64,000 bases of DNA, from assembly GCF_018320785.1 (NCBI RefSeq), contig NC_054869.1, positions 36,186,289 to 36,250,288 on the forward strand, written 5' to 3'. Shown piece after piece: positions 53,081 through 64,000 of this stretch (the stretch's first letter is position 1; every line of letters begins with the position of its first letter). This stretch comes from Cheilinus undulatus (taxonomy: Eukaryota > Chordata > Actinopteri > Labriformes > Labridae). Under the pieces are notes generated by a model. The model was not told where the DNA came from. It made no database searches and saw only the letters and a list, made by a program, of their open reading frames with translations. The translations under genes and the position numbers were made by a program.

Positions 53081-53599
53081 AATCCTTGTGACATCCTTAA
53101 ATGTAGCTCCATCCTGTCTGTTCAAACTTTTTTTTTTTTGGTTATGTATTTATTTTGTTCAAAGTGTGTTTAATGTTTGAAATTTTGAATGGACTCTTTG
53201 TTAAATAACACATACAGCTCTGCAAAATAGGAGACCACACTTAATCCTCCCTAAATTATAATCTCTATATCTGTTGAAGCCAGATTACTCCTATATCCAT
53301 GACATACTGATTTATAGATAGACCAAATCTTATTGATCAATGAGGAGTACACTTGTTGCTGTGAAAAAGTGGCACAGTGTCACCAAACAGCAATGTTTGT
53401 CACGGTCTCCACCAGTCATTATTATTCCAAATATTGCTTTCTGAACCTAATGCCAGTTATGGTATTAGTATTTTGTTGTTTAAAATAAATATGAATATTT
53501 TTGGCATTATTCTGATCTAAGAGATATCATTGCTTTGTTTTCTTAACCAGTTGTCATTTTCTGCACATAAGGCCCTAAAAACATTTCTTAATGAAATGT

Positions 53600-54290
53600 A
53601 TAAGTAAGTCTTGTTTTTGTCTTGTTCTTTTGATGCAAAGAAAAGACTTGTTGCTGCTACTTAAAGGCCTCTGATTGATTTTGGTGATGTTCTGTACATG
53701 CATGCATCTTCTCAATGCCTTAAATCTTTAGATAAAGTGTACCACGGGTCACTGAGGTTTATAACAAATTCCTTAGCTCATCTTTGTACTCTTTATGACT
53801 GAGTTGGTTGGCCTTCTTTGACCACACGTATGCTAAATCGTTAACCAAATCTGCTTCCCTCATACTTGTGTGATTTCGTTCAAGTTAAAAGTTCTGGAAG
53901 CTACAGTTTTTGCTGTGTGACTCAGTTATGAATTTACTTTTGCTATCTGTTCCCAAAGTCCATCTTGAGATGGGTAAGACGAATTTCAGATATGCTGCTT
54001 TTGCAGCCTGGAATCAGCTGCATGAAACCTTTTGTCTTCAGGAGATAGTCTCTTTGAATCTTTCTAAAGGCAGATTGAATGCATTGGAGGAAGATGTATC
54101 AGGCTGTGGATGTTTTGACTGATGACTTTCTGCTCTGTGACGCTGGATTTAATTTTTTTGTGTGAAAATGGCTCTATTTTTTTATGTCTGTGTCTTTTTT
54201 CATTGTGCAGCTGCCTGTCTTGGTCAGGGCACTCTTGTAAATAAAATTCTTAATCTCAATTAGGTTTCCTGGTTAAAATATTTTTAGATG
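53600..54290 (+). pseudogene. L2-type LINE 3' end
   Basis: Broken frames read DFGDVLYMHASSQCLKSLDK, then VYHGSLRFITNSLAHLCTLY and GWPSLTTRM, later KVHLEMGKTNFRYAAFAAWN-QLHE. This is the post-RT region of fish L2-type LINEs. The 3' tail (GGTCAGGGCACTCTTGTAAA, ATTCTTAATCTCAATTAGGT) is the usual L2-like terminus. Internal stops are present. Confidence 0.85.
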
Positions 54291-55689
54291 AAAATAATAA
54301 TAATTATATTACTCCTGTTATTTTTACTGTACCATTTTTCTAAATCTTTTTTGACCTATTTTTTACTTTTTTAAACTGCTCTATAACTTTATTATCTCTT
54401 GTTCTAGCCCTCCTTAATATACCTTTTTATATATCAATTATTATATATAATTTTACACATGTTTAGAATATATGTATTTCTCAATCCTAGCTATCCTTAT
54501 GATATTACTACCTGTTTTTATTTTATTTTGCTGCCCTTGTTGAGAATGTAACCTGAATTTTGAAGAGGGATCTTTAACGAAGTTAGTATTATTTGTCATG
54601 TTGAGTTATTAACAGGGTATATTTCACAAAATAAATATTATAGGGACAGTATTTTCAATAAAAACATTAACAGATCAAAACTATTCTGTAGTGTAAAATG
54701 GGAGCATTCTGTACAAGTAGATTACTTTGTACATAATAAATTATATAATATAATACAACCACTGTGTTAAGGATGTGGTGTATGTACGTATATTTTTAGC
54801 TTATTACCCATTACTGTTGTCACAGATTACATGAACTTTCTACTCAGCACTTATTTAAGTTTACTGAAACCAGAAAAGTCATTGTGAACGTTAAACAATA
54901 GAAGTGTTTTTACGCCTCGGCTGATGACTTTGTCAATGACTGTGTCAAAAACCACAACTCCACTCGGCACCTGAAACCCTCCAACGACTCCCCTCTTTGG
55001 CCTACACCCCCTCATACCTTCTCTCCCTCTCTACTCCTCTGTCACACACTCCCTCCTCTCCATGCTTCCTTACAGCGTTTAAAGGGGCACTTTGTACATA
55101 TTTGGGGGGTTTTGTGTTGAAGTGTTAAGGTCACACACTTCCTTGTCATTTGGTATAACAACAGAAAAACAGCATTCTCATTTACATGAAAAGAGCAACA
55201 TGGGGAAGAGGAGGGAGGAAAGGGGGGAGGGTCTGGGGGACGATTTAGCTTCATGCGGGAAAGGGAACCTGGAGAAAACAGACAACAATGGCGTTATTTA
55301 CACACACAAACAACCCTCATCTCTCTCTCATCCTGTGATAAAAGTTCATGACAGAAAACAAGACGAGGACGCATGGAATCACTTGATCTACAGTAAAGTG
55401 TAAACATCTGAGACCACCATCAGATTCACTGTTAACACAGTTTCATTGTAGTTTATCATGCTCTTCCTTTTGTAAATGAAAGTGGTTTTATTTGTCATCA
55501 TAACAATGGTCCAAAGAACAATGCATATGGAGAGATGTCATATTTAGAGATGTAGAACACTGACAGTCATAGACTGGCACCTAAACAATCGAGACCTGAA
55601 TGTTATAGACAGAATGAGATCAACTAAACAGACAAAGAAATAAAGACTGGCTATATTCTTCAAGAGGACTCTAGGCAGTGTGAAAAAAA

Positions 55690-56340
55690 GCCTGGGATAT
55701 TACAGCAGAAACTTCAAGACAGTCTCCTCAAAAGAGATAAAGCTAATAAAACTAATAACTGGTTGTGCCACCCTTGCCAGCATCAACTGCAAGCAAGTGT
55801 TGGTGATAACTGGCAATGAGCCCTTCACATCACTGTGGAGGAATTTCGTCCCACTCTTCTTTGCAATTGTTGAATTGTTTTAATTCAGCCATACTGTTTT
55901 CTTTTTTTTTGATTGTTTAAGGTCATGCCACAGCATCTCAATCGCTTTTAAGTCTAGACGTTGACTAGGCTACTCCAAAACCTCATTTTGCTTTTTTAAG
56001 CTTTTCAGAGGTGGACTTGCTGGCATGTTTCGGATCTTATCCTGCTGCATAACACAAATGCCCTTGAGCTTGAGGTCATGAACTGATGGCCGGACGTCCG
56101 GACATCAATTACGGCAGGTTGTCCAGGTCCTGAAGCAAAAAAAAGAGCCCCCGACCATCACAGTGCCACCACCATATTTGACTGTTGGCATGATGTTCTT
56201 ATTATCAAATGCTGCTTTTAGCCTACTTCACTTTGTCAGATAGGTTCTATTTAAATGATTTCTTGATTCAACAGGTCTGGCAGTAATCAGGCCTTGGTGT
56301 GGCTGGTGAAACTGAACTTTCCAGCTTTCCAAGAACTGTG
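55690..56340 (-). pseudogene. Tc1-family transposase relic (reverse)
   Basis: The sense strand carries the reverse of a Tc1-type transposase (GGTCATGCCACAGCATCTCA, CCTGCTGCATAACACAAATG, then CCACCACCATATTTGACTGT). The last word encodes the KYGGG-type motif preceding the second catalytic Asp on the complement. Many indels, no ORF. Confidence 0.72.
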
Positions 56341-56395
56341 TTTAATCACAGTTAAATCATGATTTAACAAGTACTTTCTCGCATAGGGCCAGGTA

Positions 56396-56850
56396 CACTG
56401 TAAAAAATGTCCGTAGAAAATACGGCAAAAGACTGTCAAATAGCAACAGTAAAAGACCCTAAAACAAATAAACATATATTACTGTATAAAATACACAGAA
56501 TTGCTGTAAATCAAGCAACGGTATGAAACCTAAATTTTTACAATTAAAGTACGTAATAATTACAAAATTGTACCGTTTAAATGAAAGAAGATTGTGAAAA
56601 TAAAGGAAAAATACTGTAATCTTCAAGACGGGCAATTACTCTAAAAATTACAGTAGTATTTTGTTAAAATTACAGACTTTTCTCTCATGTACATTTAAAT
56701 TCACAGTAAAAATCTGTGAAAAAAATTGCAATCACATACCGTAATTTTAGCAGGGACAAGAGGTTATAAATACTGCATGATCAGGAAAGTTCTGTAGAAA
56801 ATACAGCAAAAACCTGTCAACCTGCAAAACCTGTGAACAAGCACCAATTT
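56396..56850. repeat. CACTGTAAAAAATGTCCGTAGAAAA-type repeat
   Basis: Many copies of TACAGTAAAA/TACGGTA-like words in both orientations (56400-56760). A second near-copy of the start (AGTTCTGTAGAAAATACAGC) lies at about 56788. Probably a MITE family; ends not resolved. Confidence 0.45.
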
Positions 56851-57231
56851 GTTGTTATGTTCACATTTGTTTCTCAGTGCCACACCACATGATGCTGCCT
56901 TGTGAAATAAACGGACAGTTACAGTTAATATGAAAACCTTATTGAAACAAGAATGGTACCAAAAATCATTTTGTTTGTTCTTAATTTGATGGATGAAAGT
57001 GGTCAATTATTTTAGTTTAACTGATTTATTGGAAAAGAATGATGTTAATTGCTCTCACAAAGAATGCCATTGCATTTGTAAAGCCATTCCACTTCCTTTA
57101 ATGCATCTAACACAAAATACATTGATGTACTTTAATGTTTCAGTCAATCTTCCAGAACTGAAATTGGATGACATATATTACTGATAGGAAATATAACAAG
57201 GTAATTGGAAAGAACTATTTTATATATACAT

Positions 57232-57233
<2 letters not shown>

Positions 57234-57266
<33 letters not shown>
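57234..57266. repeat. (AG)n microsatellite
   Basis: An uninterrupted AG dinucleotide run of about 33 bp, followed by TA-rich sequence. Confidence 0.95.
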
Positions 57267-57270
<4 letters not shown>

Positions 57271-57779
57271 CTGTATATATAATATGTATATAATACAGTT
57301 GAATATATAGTATATACATTATATAAATACAATAGTTATTTTTACTGGTTAAATAACTTAAACATGAATGCAAATGGAATGACAAGAAACCCTCCATAAT
57401 CAGTTTTAGAAATGAATGGGAACTGTACATATAGTCTATCAAATTGATTTCTAAGGGAAAAAAAATTCTTTAAAAAAAACAATATGAAACCATGGTTTAG
57501 TTTCTGAAATTTTAATTTACTTCTCATACCTTATGTAATTTAATCTAAACTTCTCTTTACCTGTATGTGGGGTTATTTATGTCTAGTAAATACGTTTTGT
57601 TTCATGTGCCAACGCTGTATTAACTATTGGAATCTGTTCAATAAAGTTGTATCAATATAAAAAATAAATATATAAAAATAATTTTGAAAAACTGTTTCCC
57701 GTCGCCATTCAACCCTGTCTACACAGCAACGTTTTCTATTCTGTCTGTACTAGAACAGCGATTTGGGTGTTTAAAAATG

Positions 57780-58162
57780 GAACAATTTGGAAACGAGCTA
57801 CAGAGTGAACAGTTTTCAGTCACCTCTTTCCATGTACACAAACATTGCTGCTTTCTCGAAATGCGTTTGCGCACTGTGGTTGCAGTCAATTGCCATGCGC
57901 GAATACGGTTTCGCGCAGGCGCGGGGAAAGAAGGACCTTATACGCATGCGTGTGTGGTTCGTTGGAAAATCAAACCGCCAACGGCTGCCTGGTAAACTAC
58001 AGCGTTTTCGTGTCTTCTGTGGTCTCGTGTGCGCGGAAATATTTCATAAAGTTGCTGTCTGCTCGTAGAACGAGCCGCAAACGAAGATGGAATACAAAGC
58101 AGGACATTGGCGTGTATTAATTCGACGTCACCCGTAGCATCAGCCTACGAGCTATTGGTAAG
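57780..58162 (+). promoter_or_regulatory. CpG-rich promoter-like block with possible first exon
   Basis: The local base use changes sharply from AT-rich to CpG-rich. It contains GCGCAGGCGCGG, a palindromic ACGCATGCGT near 57942 (NRF1-like) and CGACGTCACC near 58123 (CRE-like). It ends in CTATTG/GTAAGG, a good donor near 58157. No coding ORF of known type. It may be the start of a plus-strand transcript or the promoter of a mobile element. Confidence 0.4.
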
Positions 58163-58598
58163 GTATGTAGACCTTCTTTTGACGTAGTGTCAAATATTTC
58201 TTGAGTTCTTTTCATTCAGTAACACTACGTGTTTATAGGTAGAAGTTGAATGGGTCAGGAGGCATTTTGTTTCAATCCTAGACCAGCCAACATTGCTGTT
58301 TGATTTGTATTTTTTGCTGTCGTTTTAGCGTGGAGAACGTTTAACACTTGCTGTGTTGGGGTCCATAAGCGAACCCCAAGCTCAGAGCTAACTCCGCCCA
58401 CTTCAGACTTTTGAAAAATGCACAAAAAATGGGCGGTTGGGTACTGGGAACACAGGGAAGAGGGAAAGAAAAAGGACGGAGTTTTCCAGATGAGGTGGGA
58501 GTGACCGTGAGGACCGTGATGTCCCCTAGCCAAAAAGTGAGAGTCCCGCCGCAGCACTGATGCTTCAGAGCGACCTAAGGTGAAGGATTTTTCCCCTT

Positions 58599-58653
58599 CA
58601 GAGTCACATTCATATCTGTGTTCAGAGTCATATTCATATCTGTGTTCAGAGTC
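58599..58653 (+). repeat. 24-bp tandem repeat, about 2.3 copies
   Basis: The unit CAGAGTCA(C/T)ATTCATATC plus TGTGTT occurs at 58599-58622 and 58623-58646. A third partial CAGAGTC follows at 58647. Confidence 0.85.
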
Positions 58654-58682
58654 CCCTGAGGCAGGCTTTCCAGCTTATTCCT

Positions 58683-58735
58683 ACCCCTCCATGAATATGG
58701 GCGCAACTTCCGCTCCGTTCTATCTAAATGGGACT
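58683..58735 (-). repeat. Motif-rich repeat, copy 1 (inverted)
   Basis: The complement reads GCGGAAGTTGCGCCCATATT and then GGTAGGAATAAG. It matches copy 3 (59607) over the GGAAGTT(T/G)CGCCCATATTCA word. Confidence 0.65.
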
Positions 58736-59377
58736 TTGCATAGAAACGAGATGCTAAACGTGACTGTTAAAGCAATTTTAATACCAAACTACATAAACTT
58801 AGACTGCTTAACCTCAAACGGATAATATTATTATTTCTCTAGCCTCTACTGGAGAGTTCAAATTGATGACATTACTTTAGATAACATACACGGGCATATT
58901 TAGCTAACTTTATTAGCTTTATATCAGTATAAAAAGATACATTTCTAGTTTGTAGAGTTGCTGAAATTCTCATTTTACAAACTAATCCCTCTAAAATATG
59001 GGAATTATATTTATAAAATTATCCATGACTCAAGTTGCCAGCTCTTCAGTTTGGTAAATGTCAAGTTTTGTATTAAGATTTAATGATAGATTAATACTAA
59101 AAGAATCACATCCCTGATGCATTTAGACAGTGGACAGCATGTTGTGAGAGACATATTTAACTTTGTCATAATATTAGTACCATGAACATAGCAACAGGTA
59201 CTGAGCATTACAGAAAATATGATTAAAAATTTTCAGCTCATTGATTTAACAAAAATGAAGCAGTATTTATTCCAGCAAATATTTATTTATTTCAGAACAA
59301 CCACTGTTGACACTAAATCACTTTAGTAAGCCTTTGGAAAAATCATGTTTTTGCTATTACTGTTGCTGTACTGGAAG

Positions 59378-59435
59378 TTCCACTTCCATTCATAGCTACA
59401 GTAGACCCCCAGGAATAATGTGGTATCCACCTTAT
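59378..59435 (+). repeat. Motif-rich repeat, copy 2
   Basis: TGGAAGTTCCACTTCCATTC, CTACAGTAGACCCCCAGGAA and TAATGTGG align with copy 3 in the same order and spacing but are diverged. Confidence 0.6.
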
Positions 59436-59599
59436 TTACTTATCTACAGCTTATAATACAAACAATGTGAACATGTGATAACAAAAATATAAATATTTAC
59501 AAATTCCAGAAGAATTCCTATTGAAACAACTGTGGTTCTTTGTTAGTGTCTATAGTTAGTTGCTGTACTTGAATACATGTATTTAATGTAGCCTACTTC

Positions 59600-59670
59600 C
59601 GTTTTGGCACCGGAAGTTTCGCCCATATTCACATTTACAGTAGCGGCCCCAGGAATAAGGTGGATAGTGT
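59600..59670 (+). repeat. Motif-rich repeat, copy 3
   Basis: ACCGGAAGTTTCGCCCATAT, TTACAGTAGCGGCCCCAGGA and ATAAGGTGG. It contains an ETS-type CCGGAAGT site. Confidence 0.65.
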
Positions 59671-59785
59671 GGTGGTGGACTGTGGTGGTCCTGGGCACTA
59701 CCTGTTTGCTCCAGCACCTCCTAAATGCACAATGGGGATATGTGCACGTCAGTGTCATGGCACTAAAGATTTAATAGCTCACTTG

Positions 59786-60023
59786 ATTTTTGCAGGATGC
59801 CACAAAGCTCAAGATTCAGAGAGGACAGTTGGAGGGCTGCTCAGAGGACATACAGGGTATGGTGTTTCCCCTTCTCTCCTGTTTCGACAAAAAAGAAGAC
59901 AACCTCTTTTGCCTTGTTGAAACATTCTTGCCAGATGGGGTATCAGTGGAAAGCCTACCCCATGTATTGTTTTTTGTAGTAAGTGGATCTCAGAAACACT
60001 TTAAAGACTCATTTGGATGGTAA
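59786..60023 (+). CDS. Exon-like ORF of unknown family
   Basis: After an acceptor-like TGATTTTTGCAG the plus strand reads DATKLKIQRGQLEGCSEDIQ, then GMVFPLLSCFDKKEDNLFCL and VETFLPDGVSVESLPHVLFF, ending at a stop at 60021-60023. The residue order looks protein-like, and PLL...EDNLFCLVE faintly recalls uncharacterised multi-copy fish proteins linked to transposons. No domain is recognised. It may be a dead exon. Possible donors are weak. The CpG block at 57.8-58.16 kb lies upstream on the same strand. Confidence 0.35.
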
Positions 60024-60379
60024 TGGATGATTTGCTTGTAATTCTTTTCTACTTTTGTCATCCTCCCAGGAGCCTCTTGCTAGGCTTCAAGGCAGCTCAT
60101 GCTATGCATTGACCAGCATTGGGATCCACTCAGGAGTTCCTACAGAGGTAATAATTTTTCCTCTTTAGAGGTAGTTATATGGTATAGTGTAATGCTGGCA
60201 AAATGTTGTATTTCCTTCCAGCCGTGTGTATCATATGATACAATATCAGTTATTTTTATAACTGTGTTATAAATCACCTGTTACAACTGCTATCCTGAGG
60301 AAGACGGTTCAGGACAATAAGAGTCAAAACTAACAGACTGAAAAACAGCACATATCCCAGAGCAGTTGCAATAATAAAC

Positions 60380-60625
60380 TAGAAAAGCACTCAGAGAGCG
60401 CAGACCTCCGCCATTAGCCCTATCTCCCAATAGTGAAGAGTCCTTTAAAAAGAACTAGATCCAGACGATGATCTGGATCAGTCCCAAAATCAAAACAGTT
60501 CTTCCTTTTGCCATTTCTGACATTTCCTGGAAATTTCATCAGAATCTATCCATGACTTTTTGGGCTATGTTGCCAACAAACAAACTAACAAACCCTGCCG
60601 ATCACATAACCTCCTTGGCAGAGGT
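60380..60625 (+). mobile_element. RTE-like retrotransposon fragment
   Basis: GCAGACCTCCGCCATTAG, CCAGACGATGATCTGGATCA, TTCATCAGAATCTATCCATG, then CATAACCTCCTTGGCAGAGG are in the order of a widespread fish repeat. Class assignment is from memory. Confidence 0.6.
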
Positions 60626-60629
60626 AATA

Positions 60630-60702
60630 ATAATTGCACTGAATGGAACTGTGCAAAATTTCGTTGTACTTGTGTACAATGACAATAAAGATTCTGGTTC
60701 AG
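60630..60702 (+). mobile_element. LINE tail fragment
   Basis: TTTCGTTGTACTTGTGTACA followed by ATGACAATAAAGATTCTGG is a very common fish LINE terminus. Confidence 0.5.
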
Positions 60703-61600
60703 ATTTTTAGGTTTGATAGTATCCAAATTTTCAAATTTAAAAAACAAAAAAAAAATAGATGTGCAGCGTTTTTTCTAAACCAAAACTGTCGTGAGCAGAA
60801 AAAGCGCAAGGGCGAGCGAGATGACACGCAGAGCTGTGGGATCAACACACACTCTAAGTGGAGGGGGTAGCACCATTCACAGCTTAGTGTTGATTTTAGA
60901 AGAACATATAAACACAGCAACACCCGTCTGATAACTGCTTAACAGCTGGATCACTCTACATGTATGTCTGCATTTTTGTGTCTGCTGAAGCTTCTGCCAC
61001 AAAACACAAGGGATGTGACAAGACATTCAGCTCACGGGACAAGAAGAGATTGGGTCCACTCCTTTTTTGAGTGAATTCAAAAATTGGATAGTACTTTGCA
61101 ATCAGTGCATACATAAGTGTTCAAAACTTCTAAGTTGACATGATTTGGTGCTTTACCTTGTCTTTCTATTTTTCCTTACTCTTTTTTAAGGTCCTGTTTC
61201 TTCTGCTAGTAGTGACTAGGACTCCATTACTTCATACTGTCTCCGGTATTCCACTCTTCTAAAAAGACGCCAGTTATCAAGGATTAATAATGGTAAGCCT
61301 TGCACAGCATTTGTACATACCTCAGTAAATTCTTAAGATTTATCTTTCTTTAAGCAACATGAAGCCATTTTATGTTTATTTTATGTAGTTTACACCAAGC
61401 ACTGCATTAATCTAGTCATGTAGAAATACCCAGAATACTGCCATGCCACTGCTTTGTCCAGCTTGTTCTCAGTGTTCTGATGATCACACCATATGGGGGC
61501 CAATACAGTTTTCTGTGTGAGTCATATGTTTTCATTATGATTGATTTAAAATTCAGCACCCATCATCTTTGTTACAGCAAAATCCTTTTGTACCCCAAAG
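60703..61600. other. Unassigned spacer
   Basis: No gene, RNA or clear repeat recognised. Confidence 0.4.
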
Positions 61601-61604
61601 CATT

Positions 61605-63151
61605 TAGGGTAAGTGTACCCATTAGGCCCACCAAAATCTAAGTTCACGTATTTTTCCTAGATACTAAGATGGTTTATAAACATGATCATTTGTTAGAATG
61701 AAGGATTAATCCCTCATTTGAAGGTATATTTATGTACTTATGCATATTTTAAAGAACAAATTAAAGAAATGTTATGAATAAAGTCAAAAGTCTGGCATGG
61801 CCTTAATTGGTACGTAAGTACCATTTAAGCCCACATGTGTTCCAAATAAGCCCACAACCACGTTTATTGACAGAAATTTAAAAAATTATTACATTTTTCA
61901 AGTAGTAAACATATATTAATTCAGTAACATGTTATACATGTTAAACACAATTTATTTTTTGAACTTGGCTTTAATGTTTGGCTTGTAACAATGGACCACC
62001 ACAAACATGACTAAGTAGGCCTAAGACTAATTTTCATTGGCTTCAGTATTTAACATTTCATTGAACATTTTATTTAATATTGACAAAATTTGATTCAATA
62101 TTGACAAAATAAAAAAATGTGTTTGTTTTTAAAAGTATTAAATGACATTACAGTGAATCAACAATATCTTATTGAACTTGGATTTAATGTTTGGCTGTAA
62201 CAATGATGATTTTAGGACAGTTGCTGTAATTCCTCTTTTTTGTTGGCATTTTTCTCACTATAAACAAATAATTATGCAAAATTAACTGACATAACAATTC
62301 TTCTGGGCAGTGTGTGATCTGTGATGTACTCGTGTTAATGAAGTTAGTATAACAACATCCAACACAGGATTACAGCGAAAAGCTATCAAAGCTCAAAATT
62401 TCATTTTTTTTCTATTGAAACACATAAGATGGGCTTAAATGGTACTACAGTGACTACCAGGGAAATGAAGATAATATGTTCTCACCAAAATTAAACTAAT
62501 GTTTAAAGAAATGCCTGTAGCCTAAATATGCTGTAAAACTTGCCATCACAGTTATTCCTCTTCTGCCAAACTTTCTGAATTATCAAGGAATTCTTGTTCA
62601 AAGTTTTATGTAAGATTTATGTAAAATGAATCAGAAAACACTTAGTTTGTGTACTTATCATTTTTAATCATTAAGCAGTGTATCTGTCAGTAGGGCTAGA
62701 TGTATTGACTAGTGATTAGCTCGCTACGCTAGCTAGCATGACTCATCTTTTCACATAAAACTAAATAGTAAGAAATTACAAAAAACTACCTGTTTATACA
62801 CAAAAAAAACCAAATCAATAATCTCTCAAATTACATAATATGAATGTACTTAACAAGTCAGTGGCTGAAAATGGTTGAAAAGAGGTTCTTTCTGAGGGGT
62901 CCCAAAACACCAAAGTTTTGAGGCGACTTTATCTGAGCCTCCTTGAGACTGCACAAATGTAGGCGGGCCTTTTTCAATATCTACAAATGTGATTGTGTCA
63001 AACAAAAACTGACATATAATTAAGAAATTGTGTGATTGGACAAAATAATGTATAGCATAAGACAGGCCCCTCTTTTTTTTTTTTTTAAATTGACTTCAAA
63101 TTCGCAAGTGGGCTTAAATGGTCCCTGGGCTTAATGGGTAGGCTTACCCTA
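61605..63151. mobile_element. 1.55-kb non-autonomous element with terminal inverted repeats
   Basis: Starts TAGGGTAAGTGTACCCATTA and ends TAATGGGTAGGCTTACCCTA, which are inverted copies with small changes. Words of the type GGGCTTAAATGGT recur at 62432 and 63111, with inverted forms near 61825 and 61847 (ACCATTTAAGCCCACA, AAATAAGCCCAC). No transposase ORF. The target duplication is unclear. Confidence 0.7.
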
Positions 63152-63154
63152 ATA

Positions 63155-63200
63155 CAATACAATAATAACTTTATTCATCCCCGAAGGGAAATTATATAGA
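63155..63200 (-). mobile_element. LINE tail fragment
   Basis: AATAACTTTATTCATCCCCG and AAGGGAAATT form a common reverse-oriented fish LINE terminus. It directly abuts the 1.55-kb element. Confidence 0.5.
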
Positions 63201-63419
63201 AATTATATATAAAATTATATATTATATTTACATGTAAAAGCAAATTCTATATTTATTTGGGTGGTCTTACAAGTAAATATATATATAAAGAGCATAGTTT
63301 GCAAATATTTATCTTGTGGTTCAACTACCTAAAATCACAATATAACCCTTATGAATGGTTCATACCAAGGTCTTTTGCTAACACTTGTGGTTTGGGCTAT
63401 TGTGTGTAGCTTTAAATCA

Positions 63420-63910
63420 GTGTTAATTTAAATTACTAAAACTATGACTAAAAATGTTCATCGACAGCTTTGTTTTCCATGACAAAAACTAGACTAAGAC
63501 TAACAAAAATAGATCTGTGATGACTAAAACTGACAAAAACTAAGTTTAGTTTTTGACTAGAATGAAAAGTAGTTTTAGAAGGACATTCAAAAACAATGAT
63601 ATCTCTCCACTGTGGGTAATTCTGTAAAAAAAACAATGCAGCTATAGCTCTTCTGTCTCTCAGCTGTAGAAAGCAGGGACCCCAGGTTTGGCAGGGTGCA
63701 GAGAACATCCCACTATGACTTGGTACCAGATGTAAGCAAGACAATAAATGCTTGGACTAAAAGTAAAACCTAAAATGTGAGGACTTTTTATGGACTAAAA
63801 CTAAATGGACAGAAATGACTAAAATGTGACTGAAACTAAAATTCATTTCACTTAAAGACTAAAACTAAGACTAAAATTAAAAATATCTGCCAAAATTAAA
63901 ACTGCTTTAA
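63420..63910. repeat. TAAAACTAAA-type MITE-like repeat
   Basis: Many GACTAAAACTAAA and CTAAAATGTGACTG words, with inverted TTTAGTTTTTGACTAG words on the left half. The same family flanks element B at 24.8 and 25.95 kb. The 98-codon minus ORF inside is not credible as a gene. Confidence 0.55.
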
Positions 63911-64000
63911 ATAATGACATCAATTCAAATTTATGTTTAGTTTTTACAGCAATAGCTATGTCACTTTTTTGTGTGGGTCCATATCTTCTTGGATATGTGA

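Larger units (their letters stand above)
52702..57700. other. zng1 intron / upstream sequence, no coding exon found
   Basis: Contains the SINE, an L2-type LINE end, a Tc1 relic, a repeat at 56396, and simple GA and TA repeats. I looked on the minus strand for the CBWD Walker A, NGCLCC and NKTD segments and did not find them. Confidence 0.55.

Noticed and set aside
63448-63744. 98-codon minus ORF at the right edge
   Set aside because: Lies inside a TAAAACTAAA-type repeat and does not match ZNG1, the gene expected on this strand.

Overview
The window is vertebrate nuclear DNA, most likely from a spiny-rayed (percomorph) teleost. The evidence is compact genes with GT-AG introns, and introns and spacers full of fish-type repeats: Tc1/mariner relics, hAT-type MITEs with 8-bp target duplications, tRNA-derived SINEs, and L1- and L2-type LINE remnants. 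Nothing prokaryotic, viral or CRISPR-like was seen. Species cannot be fixed from the sequence alone.

Layout. Three genes lie on the minus strand, transcribed from high to low coordinates. (1) pgm5 (phosphoglucomutase-like 5, aciculin) runs from its ATG at 42628 to its stop at 912. Eleven coding exons join in frame to 1704 nt, giving 567 aa. (2) foxd5, a single-exon forkhead repressor gene, lies at 45993-47039 and encodes 348 aa. It has a TATA box near 47207 and a poly(A) signal near 45775. (3) The last four coding exons of a CBWD/ZNG1-type zinc chaperone GTPase gene lie at 49254-52701. Its remaining 5' exons were not found up to 64000, so they probably lie beyond the window. The order CBWD - FOXD4/5 - PGM5 matches the neighbourhood known from human chromosome 9, so it is an old linkage.

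Repeats. The pgm5 introns (about 40 kb) hold most of the mobile DNA. There is a broken Tc1 transposase at 4.2-5.3 kb and an hAT MITE with a perfect 8-bp duplication at 7.6 kb. Foldback elements lie at 15.6 and 24.8 kb. Two Tc1 relics are each split by an hAT-type insertion (18.4-19.3 kb and 21.2-23.1 kb). A Tc1-type MITE lies at 32.4 kb, an hAT MITE at 34.1 kb and a Tc1 copy with inverted termini at 40.5-41.45 kb. The ZNG1 side carries several copies of one tRNA-derived SINE, one of them inserted in an L1 relic, plus an L2 3' end.

The right end (57.7-64 kb) is the least explained part. It has a CpG-rich, promoter-like block ending in a possible splice donor, then three diverged copies of a motif-rich repeat around an exon-like ORF. 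Beyond these lies a 1.55-kb element with terminal inverted repeats and many internal copies of a GGGCTTAAATGGT-like word. I see no clearly new biological system. The best leads are this right-end segment, the foldback family, the canonical catalytic loops in the fish Pgm5, and possible regulatory blocks at 23.7-24.2 and 47.2-47.95 kb.
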